Positions 1-12,500 of a stretch of 64,000 nucleotides of DNA are shown piece by piece; the first letter of the stretch is position 1; every line of letters starts with the position of its first letter. The stretch spans positions 30,323,501 to 30,387,500 of the forward strand of contig NC_088303.1 of the NCBI RefSeq assembly GCF_032854445.1, written 5' to 3'. The position numbers and the translations under genes were made by a program. A model generated the notes under the pieces. That model was not told where the DNA came from and did not search any database. It was given only the letters and a program-made list of their open reading frames with translations. The stretch comes from Liolophura sinensis (lineage: Eukaryota > Mollusca > Polyplacophora > Chitonida > Chitonidae).

Positions 1-150
1 CCTGTGAAACAGCACTAGATAAAAGAGCAGTGGAAATTTGTCCTGCAACAAGTAGGCACTTTACATGCACTCTTAGGATTCATTCGTCGTCCTTTGACTG
101 AAAAATTGTTAAGTTCGACGTTAAACCCCTAGCTCTCACTCATTCTATTT
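1..150 (+). repeat. SINE family B, 3' part (cut by window start)
   Basis: Tail half of the second SINE family (reverse complement reads TTTAACGTCGAACTTAACAA and TCAGTCAAAGGACGACGAAT), ending in a CTCACTCATTC tail. The tRNA-like head lies left of the window. Confidence 0.75.
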
Positions 151-164
151 AATGGTGCCGAGTA

Positions 165-332
165 ACCCTAGATTTTAGGATTATGTCGCCCTTATTCATG
201 GGGTAGGTCAACCCTAATTTTTAGGGTCGCGTAACCCTAAATTATAGGGTTTGATAAGTGACCCTAATATTTGGAGTTGGTCTTGTCTATACCCTGAATA
301 TCAGGGTTACATCTGATCCTAGTTTTTCTGAT
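165..332. repeat. Cluster of short ACCCT...AGGGT palindromes
   Basis: Six related short inverted repeats at about 165, 208, 230, 257, 288 and 313, e.g. ACCCTAATTTTTAGGGT and ACCCTGAATATCAGGGT, spaced 22-43 bp. Arms are 5-8 bp, with an AT core. It is not a telomeric array, since the units alternate in orientation. Confidence 0.6.
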
Positions 333-393
333 AGTTTTGACCCTTTTCAGTGAGGAGCCATCATGAGTATGAACTCACTGCGACCGCCTTGGT

Positions 394-708
394 GAGTGAG
401 TGAGTGCTTGGGGTTTACCGTCATACTTAACAATCTTTAAGTCATATGACGACGAAGGAAGCCTTAGGGTGCATGTATTGTGCCCCCTTATTGCAGGACA
501 GAATTTCACCGCTCTTTGTGCTGCTTAACTGAGACGCCTTACCGAAGGCAAGTAAGTCGCACCGCCAGAGCCATTATACTGATACGGGTCAACCAGTCGT
601 TGCACTATCCCCTTCATGCTTCATGCCATGACTCGACCCAGGATTGACCCAGGCTCTAACTCTCCTGAAGCGGATGCTCTACCAACTGTGCTATCAGGGC
701 CGGTCGGC
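394..708 (-). repeat. SINE family B, near full length
   Basis: Minus-strand element: tRNA-like head at 708-640 (GATAGCACAGTTGGTAGAGC as A box, GGTCGAGTCATGG near the B box), body, and tail ending in (ACTC)n at 394. The same family occurs at 2786, 5166, 25086 and 48013. Confidence 0.8.
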
Positions 709-1183
709 CATGGTGAGAGGCTCCTAATCAACTGTTTTGCACAGAACAATAAATTTAAAGTACTATACCGCTCTTTTACTTTAGCTCTGGCGCTTGTTTA
801 ACACAAAGCAATATTGAGTTTTAGTCTAACATTAGCTGTGATGCAAAATACATTCTATAGTGTATGTACTATAATTCTTCAACCTGTTGGCATGTTTGCA
901 AGATGTTTATTCAAGCAAATTCTGGAGGCATTATTCTGTGTAGATTAATAATATTGTACATTTTGTGAAGCCCTGAAATTGGCCGATTCTACCAATATAG
1001 TTTTGTCCCCAATATCAAAGTAAAAATGTGTATAAATTGCACTGAAAATTGCTCTATCATATGTGAAAAGGTTGAGGAATTGGTGTAATGTGAAATTCCA
1101 GTTCGCAACGTGAATTTAATTAAAAAAAATTAGGTTGACACATCAGCACGAATCTATCCGATAACCTGTATATGTCGCTCTAA

Positions 1184-1339
1184 AGCGTGATTTCGCGTTA
1201 CATGACTGACACGCCATCGGCCTGATAGCATGCACGTCTCGCTTTAAAATATGATTTGGTCAGCGTGATTTCGCGTTACATGACTGACACGCCATCTACC
1301 TGATAGCATGCAAGTCTCGCTTTAAAATATGATTTGGTC
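1184..1339. repeat. Two-copy 78-bp tandem repeat
   Basis: AGCGTGATTTCGCGTTACAT occurs at 1184 and 1262 with nearly identical following sequence to ATATGATTTGGTC. Nothing else is recognisable around it. Confidence 0.85.
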
Positions 1340-2111
1340 TAATATAAAATTCACGCCTGTAAATCCGTAGTCAGTCTCAAAATGTCTTCTGTTCAAATAC
1401 CACTGTTGTGCTATAGCGGCCAAGACTCAATTTTACACTGCACTTGGCTTTGTGATTTGAATTTAACAAGCTGCTGTCAATCGTCTGACACATGGCCAAT
1501 GCAGTTGACGTCCTGATGCGCCGCCTATTCCAAGCTGCTCACTCAGATAGTAGTCGCCACTTCACGACAGACCTTTCGTGTTCGAAGTGGGTGCCTGGCG
1601 TGGGCACGGCGTGTACCCCAGGACACCCCACTAATGAGTCCTCCCCAGGGCGTGGCTGGGCCAGAAGATTACCTTGGCACGAGCGACGTGCCTACACGTC
1701 GCCAGAAACTATGTCAGTCTTTGATACGGAAGGGTGCACAAAGAAAACGAACGCACGCATGGTCAAGGGGAACACTTACGCTCGAGTGAAATCCGCAATA
1801 AGCGGGTTCCTAATTAAACTGTCTACGGTCAAGTTTCTTAGAGTGTATTCTACAGCATAATATGATACAGCCATGTTTTGTCCAGTCTACCTGTGTCGAA
1901 AATTAGGAGGGAATCTCATTCCAGAAGTTAATGTATGGCATGGAATGTAAATATTATGACCAAAGCTATGTCCATCTGGAGAAAGTCAAGGTTTACATAT
2001 ATGACACGTAGGGTAGGTGTGGCTATAAGTGTGTCTCTCGCTGCACGGGTTAGAAATTGTAGGGAGAAATTTCAGTTTCAAGTTGTAGTGCGAGCAATAT
2101 AAAAACAGACA

Positions 2112-2396
2112 GGGCCTCCGTGCATGGCCTAGTGGTTTGCGTGCTAGCGGAGCACAATGGCCTTCACCATTGCGATCGCTGTCCCGCTCATGCTGTATCA
2201 ATTTCGTGTTTTTGGTCATATATACGTGGTGGAAAAGCCATCAGCTATCTGTGGATGGTCGTGGGTTTTCTCCCGTGTTTTGCCTGGGTTCTTTACTCCA
2301 TAGCGCATGCTGGTCGCCGTCGTATAAGTGAAATATTCTTGAGTATACGGCGTCAAAATCAATTAAAGCCAGTTAAAAACCAAATAAATAAGTAAA
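2112..2396 (+). repeat. SINE family A, full length
   Basis: tRNA-like head GGGCCTCCGTGCATGGCC (A box), body, and tail TATAAGTGAAATATTCTTGA with AAATAAATAAG end. Diverged copy. Confidence 0.8.
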
Positions 2397-2785
2397 AGAC
2401 TTAAGACTCTCAAACAGACAAATGAACATTGGAACAGGTTGCTGAAACTTGTTCTCGTCAGAAAATAAACGTTCGTTAAGAAACTAGGCTACACCGTGCA
2501 GAACTGCAGTTACTTACGACTGTATTATGTGATGTATTACCATTTGTGAGAATGAATCACTGGCCTTTTACCCTCCAAGGCGGACTGACATAATGGTCAT
2601 GTACTAGCACCTGTATGCATGGCGTTATAGTCGTTGAGGATATGTGATTTTGTCCAGGATGTCGTCCAGTTTCTACATGAACACATTTGAGAGTTGTCAA
2701 ATGAAAGCTTGATAAGGACAGCATGTAACGCCAGAATTTGTTAATGGGGATATGTGTAGGCTACATCAATTGTAACCTAACCGGA

Positions 2786-3150
2786 CCCCGATGGCTCAGT
2801 TCACAGAGCGTCAGCTTCGGGGTGGTAGATCTAGGGTCAATCGTGGTCGGGTCACACCTAAGGCCGTAAAAGAGGAAGTTGTAGCTTCCTCACTTGGCGT
2901 TCGATAATAAGGGGAAGTGCAACGACTGGTTGTCCCCATATCAGTATTATGGATTTGGTGGGGTGGCTTACCAGAGCTTTCGGTAAGTCGTCTCAGTGAA
3001 GAAGCACCAGGCAAAGAAAAAAGCGATGGAAATCTGTTCAGCGACAAGGAGGCACATTAAATGCACTATATGGTGTCGTTATAGCTGAGATATAACTGAA
3101 AAAATTGTTAAATATGACCTTAAATACCAAGCATTCACTCATTCACTGCA
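2786..3150 (+). repeat. SINE family B, full length
   Basis: Head ACCCCGATGGCTCAGTTCAC with B box GGTCGGGTCAC, body, and tail TCACTCATTCACT. Diverged. It lies just downstream (in gene orientation) of the ABCG poly(A) signal. Confidence 0.75.
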
Positions 3151-3264
3151 AGGTGGACTGGCATGATGAACAATGCAGTAACAGTTGTTTCTACAACAAC
3201 ACACCAGAGAGTTGTCTAGTGAAAGCTTTTTGAGGGCGGCATGCAACCCCAAAATGTATTAATG

Positions 3265-3270
3265 TTTATT
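3265..3270 (-). terminator. Poly(A) signal AATAAA of the ABCG gene
   Basis: AATAAA on the minus strand about 103 nt after the ABCG stop codon, in an AT-rich 3' UTR. No other canonical signal lies closer to the stop. Confidence 0.6.
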
Positions 3271-3372
3271 TAATGTTCTCAAGCAATAAAGAAGTTACAG
3301 TATATTTTGCAAACAAACGTTTAGATTTATGTACAGTTGTAAAAATGACATTGTTTCGCAGATACAAATGTT

Positions 3373-3592
3373 TTATTTTGGTTTACGACAAAGCAGAAAA
3401 GTAACATAAACCAAAACTCTGAACAATGTTACCATGGCAAACAAAGATAACAGATAACAATACAGTGGCGCTCGGATACCTTCGTCATGTAACACTGCTG
3501 CTGACTGAATAATTGCAGTTTCGTTAAGGAAAGTCCCATTCGTCAGCAATCTGTCACATGCACTCAAAGGAGAAGTGTCTGTGCTCACACAC
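3373..3592 (-). CDS. ABCG transporter terminal coding exon 14
   Basis: Residues 593-665 and stop (TAA, 3373-3375). External loop with NGTFLNETA (possible N-glycosylation sites) and then the last helix [19 protein letters not shown] ending CRKPK, the usual ABCG C-terminus. Acceptor CTTTGTTTCTTTCGCTTCAG; the phase (2 in) fits exon 13 exactly. An AATAAA signal lies about 103 nt downstream of the stop. Confidence 0.9.
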
Positions 3593-6500
3593 CTGAAGCG
3601 AAAGAAACAAAGTCTTATTGTAATAGCGGTATACGATTGTCTAATTATTGTGGAACTGATGCAAGTCTTCGGGCCCGGCTCCCTCCCACCATGGTTCTGG
3701 CATCGTATGAGTGAAATATTGTTGGGAACGGCGCAAAACATCAATCAAATAAATAAGCCAATCAATAAATAAGCCAATCAATAAATCAGTCAATAAATAC
3801 ATTTAAGTCTTCGGTAGTCCTCGGATACAATGGTCCAGGAGCCCTGTCGATTATGTTGGCTTCCTCTCCCGTCGTTAGTGAGAATGTCTGCAGCAACCTT
3901 TGGATGGTCATGTCTTTCGCCTGGGCTCTGACCAGTTCCTCCCACCATAATGCTGGACGCCGTCGTATATGTAAAAAATTTTTGAGTGCGGCGTGACACA
4001 CCAATCGAATATATAAATAAATAAATCACGTCTTCGCATATATTCACCAATAATTTGGCTATGATGATCCAATCAGAAAACACCATACATATTTCTGCAC
4101 TGGTGCTACCTTATACCATACAAGGTACCATTATCGTGATTTGATCGCACTGCCTTCACATTTTAGTCAAGAAAACAAATAAATAAACACTGGTTCTTTA
4201 CCAATACAGATCAATCTTGAAACTCAATCAATTAAGCATAGACTTCTATCATAAAACTGAATATCAGTACGAGATATGATTTACCATGATTACTTTTGTT
4301 GTTAATCAGTAGTCCACAACTGAATCACTTCCCTATATTTGTCACAGAACAGCAACTATATATGCCCTAACGCGAACATAGTGTTTTGGTGCGTAAAACC
4401 ACGAAAAGTTGATCTCGTCCGGCTATACAGTGTACATTCAGTGCACAAGTTAGGCCATGAAAGCAATGATTATTTTCAGTTGACGAGCAAAATGAAGAAA
4501 AACCATAACATTAGCTCAAGGCTACATCGAAAATGTCAGCAGATCTTCCGTGATTTCTCAGTTAAGATAAGATTTTTTTTTCTTTTTTTTTTTGATTGGT
4601 GTTTTACGCCGTACTCAAAAATATTTCACTTATTATGGTGGATGGAAACCAGGCAGAGCCCGGTGGAAAACCACGACCATCCGCAGGTTGCTGACCGATC
4701 TTCCCACGTACGGCCGGAGAGGAAGCCAGCATAAGCTGGTGTTGAACTCACAGCGACCGCATTGGTAGACAGGATTTAGTCTATCCTTTCAATATAGTTT
4801 GTCCAAGCTGAATGTTGTAGTTTAATATGGCCGGTCATTTAATTTCAAGGGACAAAAGCAATTACAGAGCTTATATTCTCTTTATAGGTCTTTCTTTCCA
4901 AATCGATTCAGCACGTTTTGTTCGAAAAAGGAATTAAAATGCCGCCAATATGGTCACATCCAAGAAGCCACACGGGCAAAAAGTATAGGCTTTTCGTAAT
5001 TATTCTTCTCCAGACAGATTGTCCGTTATACTTTAAGGATTGTTTTTTCAGCTAGCTTACTTACTGGGTACTTATGAACAAGCAACAGTTTGAAGGTACA
5101 TAGGCCATAAGCTTGGGTCGTTTGAGCACACAACTGTAGCGCAGGGTCATGCAAGTTAATGAGAGTTTAGGGCTTAACGTCGACATTAGACGACGAAGAA
5201 TGTAATGCATGTAATGTGCCTCCTTGTTGCAGGATGGATTTCCACCGGCCGTTAATCTAGTGCTGCTTCACTGAGACGACTTACCAAAGGCAAGTAAGCT
5301 GCCCCGCCCAAACCATTACACTGATACGGGTCAACTAGACGCTGCACTACCCCCTTAATGCTGAACGCCAAGCCAGGTAGTTATAACAAACTGTGACCCG
5401 ACTTTGGATTGACCGTCTACTGTCGCCAAAGCAGACGCTCTACTAACTGAACCATCGGGATCGATCAGCGTCATGAGAGGTTTAATACTGCACTATAAAT
5501 TCCTCCAACTCAAGTTTATCTATTGTGCATGTATCTCTGCATTGTCTTCTTTAGTACAGTTATGGTTCAACTGTATATTCTCCGTTTACACTAATTTTAT
5601 AATACTGAAAGCCTCAGCTGGCCGTGACAGGATTCAAGCCCGGATCCTCAATGGTCAGTTGCATTGAGAATTACCACTCGAAGACGCCAGCTACATGTAT
5701 ATGTGGGTCCTCTGCAGAACCCCCCTGTTACACGAGGCCGCCGTCTGGATCATGTTTATCTGAGAATCGGTGAAACTGGAAATTTTCATCATTTTTAAAT
5801 TTGGTTATGCGCTGAACATTTTATAGATGTCTTGACAGAGTAAACTATATCACTCAAATTACATACGCAAACTCCAAGTTAAAATCAAGCCGAGTATTTC
5901 CTCGCAGCACCAAATGATTTCTGCTTAACATCGCTCATATTGTCACAACTTGGTCGATAAACAATCAGTTTTTTCAGTAATAAACTGTCAAGTTACTTAA
6001 CAATTCCACGTTGTATATGATGCCTACCTTTTGCAGCTGGTAACTGATCTGTTACCGGTCGATAACGGCGTGATCACACTTTTGTTTTGAACTGGTTGGT
6101 AAAGTCCAACATAACAATCCAGTTACCAGTGTGTTATATCTTGATAAACTGATCGGTACAATAAACTTTTAACCCCACAGATGACTTTACAATCAATAAC
6201 TTTAAAAAGTTACACCGTTTGCACAAAGAAACTGGAAAGTTAGAAACTGGAAAGTGATTGTAACTTTTCGTGGTTATGATAGCCACATAAGGTCAAATTT
6301 GAGTAGAACATAGTGTTTATAAATGGAAAATATACCAGTTAGTAACTTTTCGTGCCTTCATTTTCAGAAGAGTTTTACATTATAATGATTCAGCAGCTAA
6401 CTTGAACAACATATGAAAAACACACACACACACACAAAACAAAAAGATTGCTCAAACTTGCACGTCTTCGCAAACCAAGTCGAAAAAATATTAAATAATA

Positions 6501-9500
6501 CTCTATAAAAGTACTTGTACTTAACAATTGTAAATATTTACAACTGGGTGGACCATATTATAATTTTTTATTGTAAGTTTCGACTATAATAGCTTTCAAT
6601 TTCTTCGGCTAGAATCCGAATCTTAGTGTTTTACAATCAGCATCGATTTACGATCAAGAATTTAGCCTACATGTGTAATATACCTGGCCAACTTCAGGTC
6701 ACATCACTGCATATAATATATAACAGAAAATATGTTTAACAGTCAGCATCATACTCTACAGGCCTTACCGGATTGGGTAACCATCGGTGAACTCCAGAAT
6801 GACGAAGGCTCTGTAAGCGTAATAATGCACTGACAGAAATCTGGACCACTCTAACCAAAACGGCATAGTACGGGTAAAGAATCCACCTACAAACCAATGA
6901 TATACAAAGATACATGTATGTATAATTAGACCCAAGTAAAGTTACGCAGTTTTCAGGTAATTGATAGACAAACTGAAGATTTTTTTTCGGCTCTAAATTT
7001 TAGCTGCTCTCAAAAGAGAATAATGTGTTAAATTTAATAAAAAGTCTGTTATCTGAGTGATGTGTAATGTATTCTATTATTGCCGCTGATTATTGGGTAA
7101 TATAGGACAGACATGAAATAAACACTGCGTTTGTATTTGAGGAAAAATTTAGAACAAATACACCGGACAAAGTACGAGTCAGGAAATGCCATTGATATGA
7201 CAAGGCTACATTATGACTATACAAAGATAAGGGACAACATTACCGAGTAACAGACATGTCAGGAAGTAAAGACTTGCGGCTGTCAAAGCAAAATCAACCC
7301 GATTGAAGGCTGCTCCAATCAAAAAGCCAGCACTCTGAAAACATAAGTATTCGTAGGGTTATGTAGACTAACGAATCACGTGTAACGCTCTAAATTTATT
7401 TATTTGTTTATTTATTTATTTGAATGGCGTTTTACGCCGTACTCAAGAATATTTTGCTTTTATGACGGCGACCAGCATTAAGGTGGGATGGAATCGCGTA
7501 ACGTTTTAAAGGTTGACCATGTTTAACATAAAGGCAAATAGGGGCCTCCGTGGCTCAGTTGGTTAGCGCGCTAGCGCGCACTAATGACCCAGGAGCCCCT
7601 CACCAATGCGGTCGCTGTGAATTGAGGTCCAGTGAATTGTGAATTGAACTTCCTCTCCGGCCGTACGTGGGAAGGTTTTCCAGCAACCTGCGGATGGTCG
7701 TGGGTTTCCACCGGGCTCTGCCTGGTTTTCTCCCACCATAATGCTGGCCGCCGTAGAATACGTGAAATATTCTTGAGTACGGCGTAAAACACCAATCAAA
7801 TAAACAAATATAGGCAAATACAGACGTAATTTGCAGGTCTGTGATGCACATAAAAATCGTTCTGTTTAATACAGTGAAACCTAGACAGCGTAATTAACCT
7901 AGGACAGTCTATGTATAAGGCTTTTAACCAATTAGCATCACTCCTGTTTCCTTTTACACACTAAAATCGAACCCAATTTAAACATGTATAGTTGTCACAA
8001 AATCCTAAAACGAAACCAATCAGTGTAGCGTTGTTATTTCCGGTCCTTTTCGAAATAAATGGAGTTATTTACGCGCTTTGAATGATTAATAATAAATATT
8101 TTATGAAATGTTTCATGCAAAGCAAGTCCATCGAACCAGTCCATCTCTCGTGGCTTTGAATTAGGCCAACCACTGATCGATCACATATTCTTTGCAACAG
8201 TTTCTTTGGTGTAACATGCCCGAGTTAAGATCGATAAATCTCTGTGTATGCAGTTTTACAACAGCAGTGGATGGGTCTGTTGACAACACCAGACAAAAAC
8301 AAGTTTTTACCAACAATAGAACGACCATTTTTAATGGACACAGCAAAATATCTAATATTACTAAAAATTTACTGAATTATGTTGTGGTATGTTAAAGATA
8401 AAACCAATTTGAATTAAGTTTTCTTCTATTTTTGTACGTTTGCCATAGCCCTAAGTGTAGACCTCCAAGAAAATCTTTAGGCAGTTATGCAATGACTGGG
8501 GATTAAGTACGGATGCAAGAACCTCGGAGTACATACTTGATGGCTAAGTGTTTCATGCTGGTATTACTAATCAAAGAATGTTAAAAGCAATCATCAGTTC
8601 CATTGCCACGGCGTGAACAGGATCCAGTCTGTACATATCAAATGGCACATAGCATTTAACTCTATCCTACACATACACGGTATTAACAGCAAGCCAGCAC
8701 TAAGTGTTATGTTTGCGAATTAGGGCATCAATTTATAAGTGTTCATACATGTTCGCCACCTGTCGTAAAGTTTGTGACTAACTTATCAAATGTGAGTTCG
8801 GGATTCTCCTCCCATTAAACAGACCACCCTTTTATAAGTGAAAACTTCTTGAACATGGCTTCATACAACAATCAAATAAATAATAAAGAAATTCTAAGCA
8901 ATATGCACGTAAACAGATTCCTATATTGTAGCCTTCATGGCTCCAGCAAGGAAGGAGAAACTTCTTTTAAATTTCCCTGTTAGGCCATTCTTTTGTGCAG
9001 CCTAGCTGTATCACTATCTGTATTTCATTCACACACTTAGTTGAATCTGGTGGTAAAATTCTCCCTTTCATTCATATACCAACAATCAACCCCACGATTA
9101 TCATCTTGATCTTTGAATTGTCGAGTTAAAATAACCCTTTAGTCTGTCTTTCCCTACATATAGTTGAATATTTTAAGCAATTTCTGATATTTATAAAAAT
9201 TGTTAAAAATGGATCTTAACGTTTAATTTAGATAAACTATAGTCCTTCCGGTAACTGAAAAAAGAAATGTTCAAAAGATTGCAGAATGCTTACAATGTAT
9301 ATTGTAAACGTCAAAGATGAACTTACCTGTCCTACCATTGCACATATCAACGTAACTCCAAGGCTTCCGAAAAACGTTGATACATCAGAGTTCAACCCTG
9401 CCATCCAGTAAATAATGGGATAACACACGGTAGGGAAGGTTATCACCAAGGGGAGTTCACTGGTCATTTTTGCCAAGATATAGGCGGATAACCGATACAT

Positions 9501-12500
9501 GCCGGCGGCTCGTTCTTTGTTGATAACTGGCATTTCCGCAGGAACTACAAAAACAGAAAGTAATGCGTAAGACACCACAATGTTGTTAGTAGAAGTCGAA
9601 GGGACATTTATGTGTCCGGAGGTCATTTTCGGCCACAGTTGACCATTACAAGAACTATATGATAAATAAATATTCCATTTAAGCGAAAATAAAATAGTTG
9701 GACCTTAAATTTAATGATGGCCCATGGCAAATGAGGTGGCGTGCTTAAATCCTTGAGTCTGGAGGTTTGCTAGGTGCACGGCGAAAGGCGGGGCTTAGTG
9801 TGGCTTCATCCAACGTCATATCCATCAAAAAATACGGCGTTGACCATAAAAAGCCAGTTATGACGTCATCTGAATGGGAAAACCCACGGCCATCTGCGGG
9901 TTGCTCGTAGACCTACTCCACTTACTGCCGGAGAGGAAGTCAGTATTTATTTATTTATTTATTTATTTGATTGACGTTTTACGCCGTACTCAAGAATATT
10001 TCACTTATACGACGGCGGCCAGCATTATGGTGGGAGGAAACCAAGCACAGCCCGGGGGAAACCCACGACCATCCGCAGGCTGCTGGAAGACCTTCCGGCC
10101 GGAGAGGAAGCCAGCATGAGCTAGACGTGAACTCACAGCGACCGCATTGGTGAGAGGCTTCTGGGTCATTACGCTGCGCTAGCGCACTAACCGACTGAGC
10201 CACGGAGGCCCCAGGAAGTCAGTATGAACTGGACTTGAACTCACAATGACCGCATTGATGAGAAGGTCCTGGGACATTGGGACATTGCGCCGTGCTGGCG
10301 TGGTAACCCTCTTGGCCACGGAGGTCCCAATTATTCATCTAAAAACATGGTACCGGTATCATTTTCCCAATCATCATAGAGAAAAGCTGGTATGGAGATA
10401 ATCGCCAGCATGCCAATCTACATGTGATACTTACATGATGCTACAGACGAGAGTAACGGGCGGATATTCCAGTATCCACAGGAAAAGAAAATCTGAAACA
10501 AGCGGAAAATACTAGACATTTTCATATCCCAAGCTAAATATAGAAAATCATATCTGCTCACAAAATTTGATCAACATCGGCAAATATTTGAAGCAGTTCT
10601 TTTGCATAGAGTTTAATGAATCATAAAATTCATTACATACTAGTATGCAAATCTGATCAAATGATCGGTCGAGTTTCGAAACTGGATATGAGGTTTGATC
10701 AAGTAAACTTGCGCACAAAATGTTATCAACATCAGATGATAGTGTAACAAACAGATAAACAGTCAGACCCAAATGATTATACATCGCAGTTCAAGCAACA
10801 TGTTTTCCATAATTCGAATTCTTCGACTTTTGCGATTTTTTTCTTTGTAGAATGCAGTATAGTACAGATTCATTATATTCAGTCTAGGTTTATAAAGATT
10901 GCAGTGCACATGAATGTATGTGGACGTCGTTCAGAGCGTTGGATAAAAATGCTGTTTAACAGTTATAAGAGTTTACATGGGTGTGTAATCGAACTGTTCA
11001 TGAACAATATCAGGAAACTTTCTGTCGGACTGTTTTTAACTGTATTTCCTCTAAAGCTAGTGGATATTCCAAAGAAGAAAATTCAAAACTTGATTAGATG
11101 GTTGGAGGTGTCGTTCAAAACCAGACGGTTCAAAACTTTATCAGATGGTTGGAGGTGTCGTTCAAAACCACACGGTTCAAAACTTGATTAGATGGTTGGA
11201 GGTGTCGTTCAAAACCACACGGTTCAAAACTTTATCAGATGGTTGGAGGTGTCGTTCAAAACCAGACGGTTCAAAACTTGATCAGATGGTTGAAGGTGTC
11301 GTTCAAAACCAGACGGTTCAAAACTTGATCAGATGGTTGGAGTTTTCGTTTAAAACTAGATGGTTCAAAGCTTGCTTGGATGGTTTGAGGTTCCGTTCAA
11401 AACAAGATGGATGAAATGAACATGGTTCAAAACTTGAATACTTAGCTGGAGGTTTCGTCCAAAACAGAATGGTTCAAATGTGGATGGTTCACAACTTGAT
11501 TGGACGGATGGGAGTTTCGTCAGCAGTGTTACTTACCAAACCTAAAGTGTCCCTGACCGTGACGTCAGTCCTGTCTATTTGAAACCACAGTGCCCCTGCT
11601 ATCAAGGAGAACATTATCATCTGGAACAGTTCCAACTTTGACAAGAAATACGACCTCGATAATTGAAAATGTCGCCAGGTTAACAGCCTGTACTGAGTGC
11701 AGAATGAAGAGGGCCACTTTGGTCCCGTGCGGTGCCTTTCGTTGTCCTTCTGACGTTGTGTGGCAATTCCCATTTCAGGATCTGGAATGTACATACACAC
11801 ACATATATCTGGTACCGGCTGTACAGGCAAAGATATCGTAGGTGATACTGGCTGTTAGCGTCTGTTCAGAGACACGTGTTTTTGGTGACCATCAGATTAT
11901 TCAGATTTTACTCATAAGCGTTATGCTATAAAATTTCCAGTGTTAAAAATACAGTGGAAAAATAAAGCAACGGTCACTTAGCAGAAAAAATGTCTTTGAT
12001 GCGCTGCTATAAGGATTGGATAGGATATTAAATTGTAAATGTGAAATCATCACCTTAGTATCGTATATCCTGGGGACAGTTTGCTCGGTCTATATGGGTG
12101 TCAGTTCCTCTTCGGAGTATTACGGATGTTTCTTCGGATGTTTCTCTTTGGAGTCACACATACATGGGACTGCTATACACATTGTCAACGTATCCATGCG
12201 TGGGAGCTGGCAGTTTTGTATGATGTTTATAATTTGGTAGCCAATTGTAATCTAAACCTATCATGGCCAGTTGACATTGTTAGTTGACGTTGTTAAGTAA
12301 AGCTGTAGTTTTGATTTGTTTGTTCTTGTTAAATGCAAGCTAAAAAAAGTATTATTAAAGAAAAAGAAAACAAAAAATCTAACATAATTATTTCAGCAGA
12401 GGGGTGGAAACAAACCTATCTTACTTCAGCCATTTTGTTCTGAATTGCTTCGTAACTCTATAAATCAAGTTTTAATCCGGTATTCTTCCGAGGCCATGAG

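Noticed and set aside
165-332. Interstitial telomere
   Set aside because: ACCCT and AGGGT alternate as palindromes with variable spacing; no TTAGGG run.
1492-1860. 122-codon open frame on the plus strand
   Set aside because: No recognisable domain, biased composition, no splice partners; kept neither as gene nor exon.
4339-4734. 131-codon open frame
   Set aside because: Its second half is SINE sequence in reverse; no similarity in the first half.
7541-7640. tRNA genes at SINE heads (also 640-708, 2786-2860, 10150-10212, 31985-32065)
   Set aside because: A and B boxes are present but acceptor and anticodon arms do not pair; each is followed by a SINE body.
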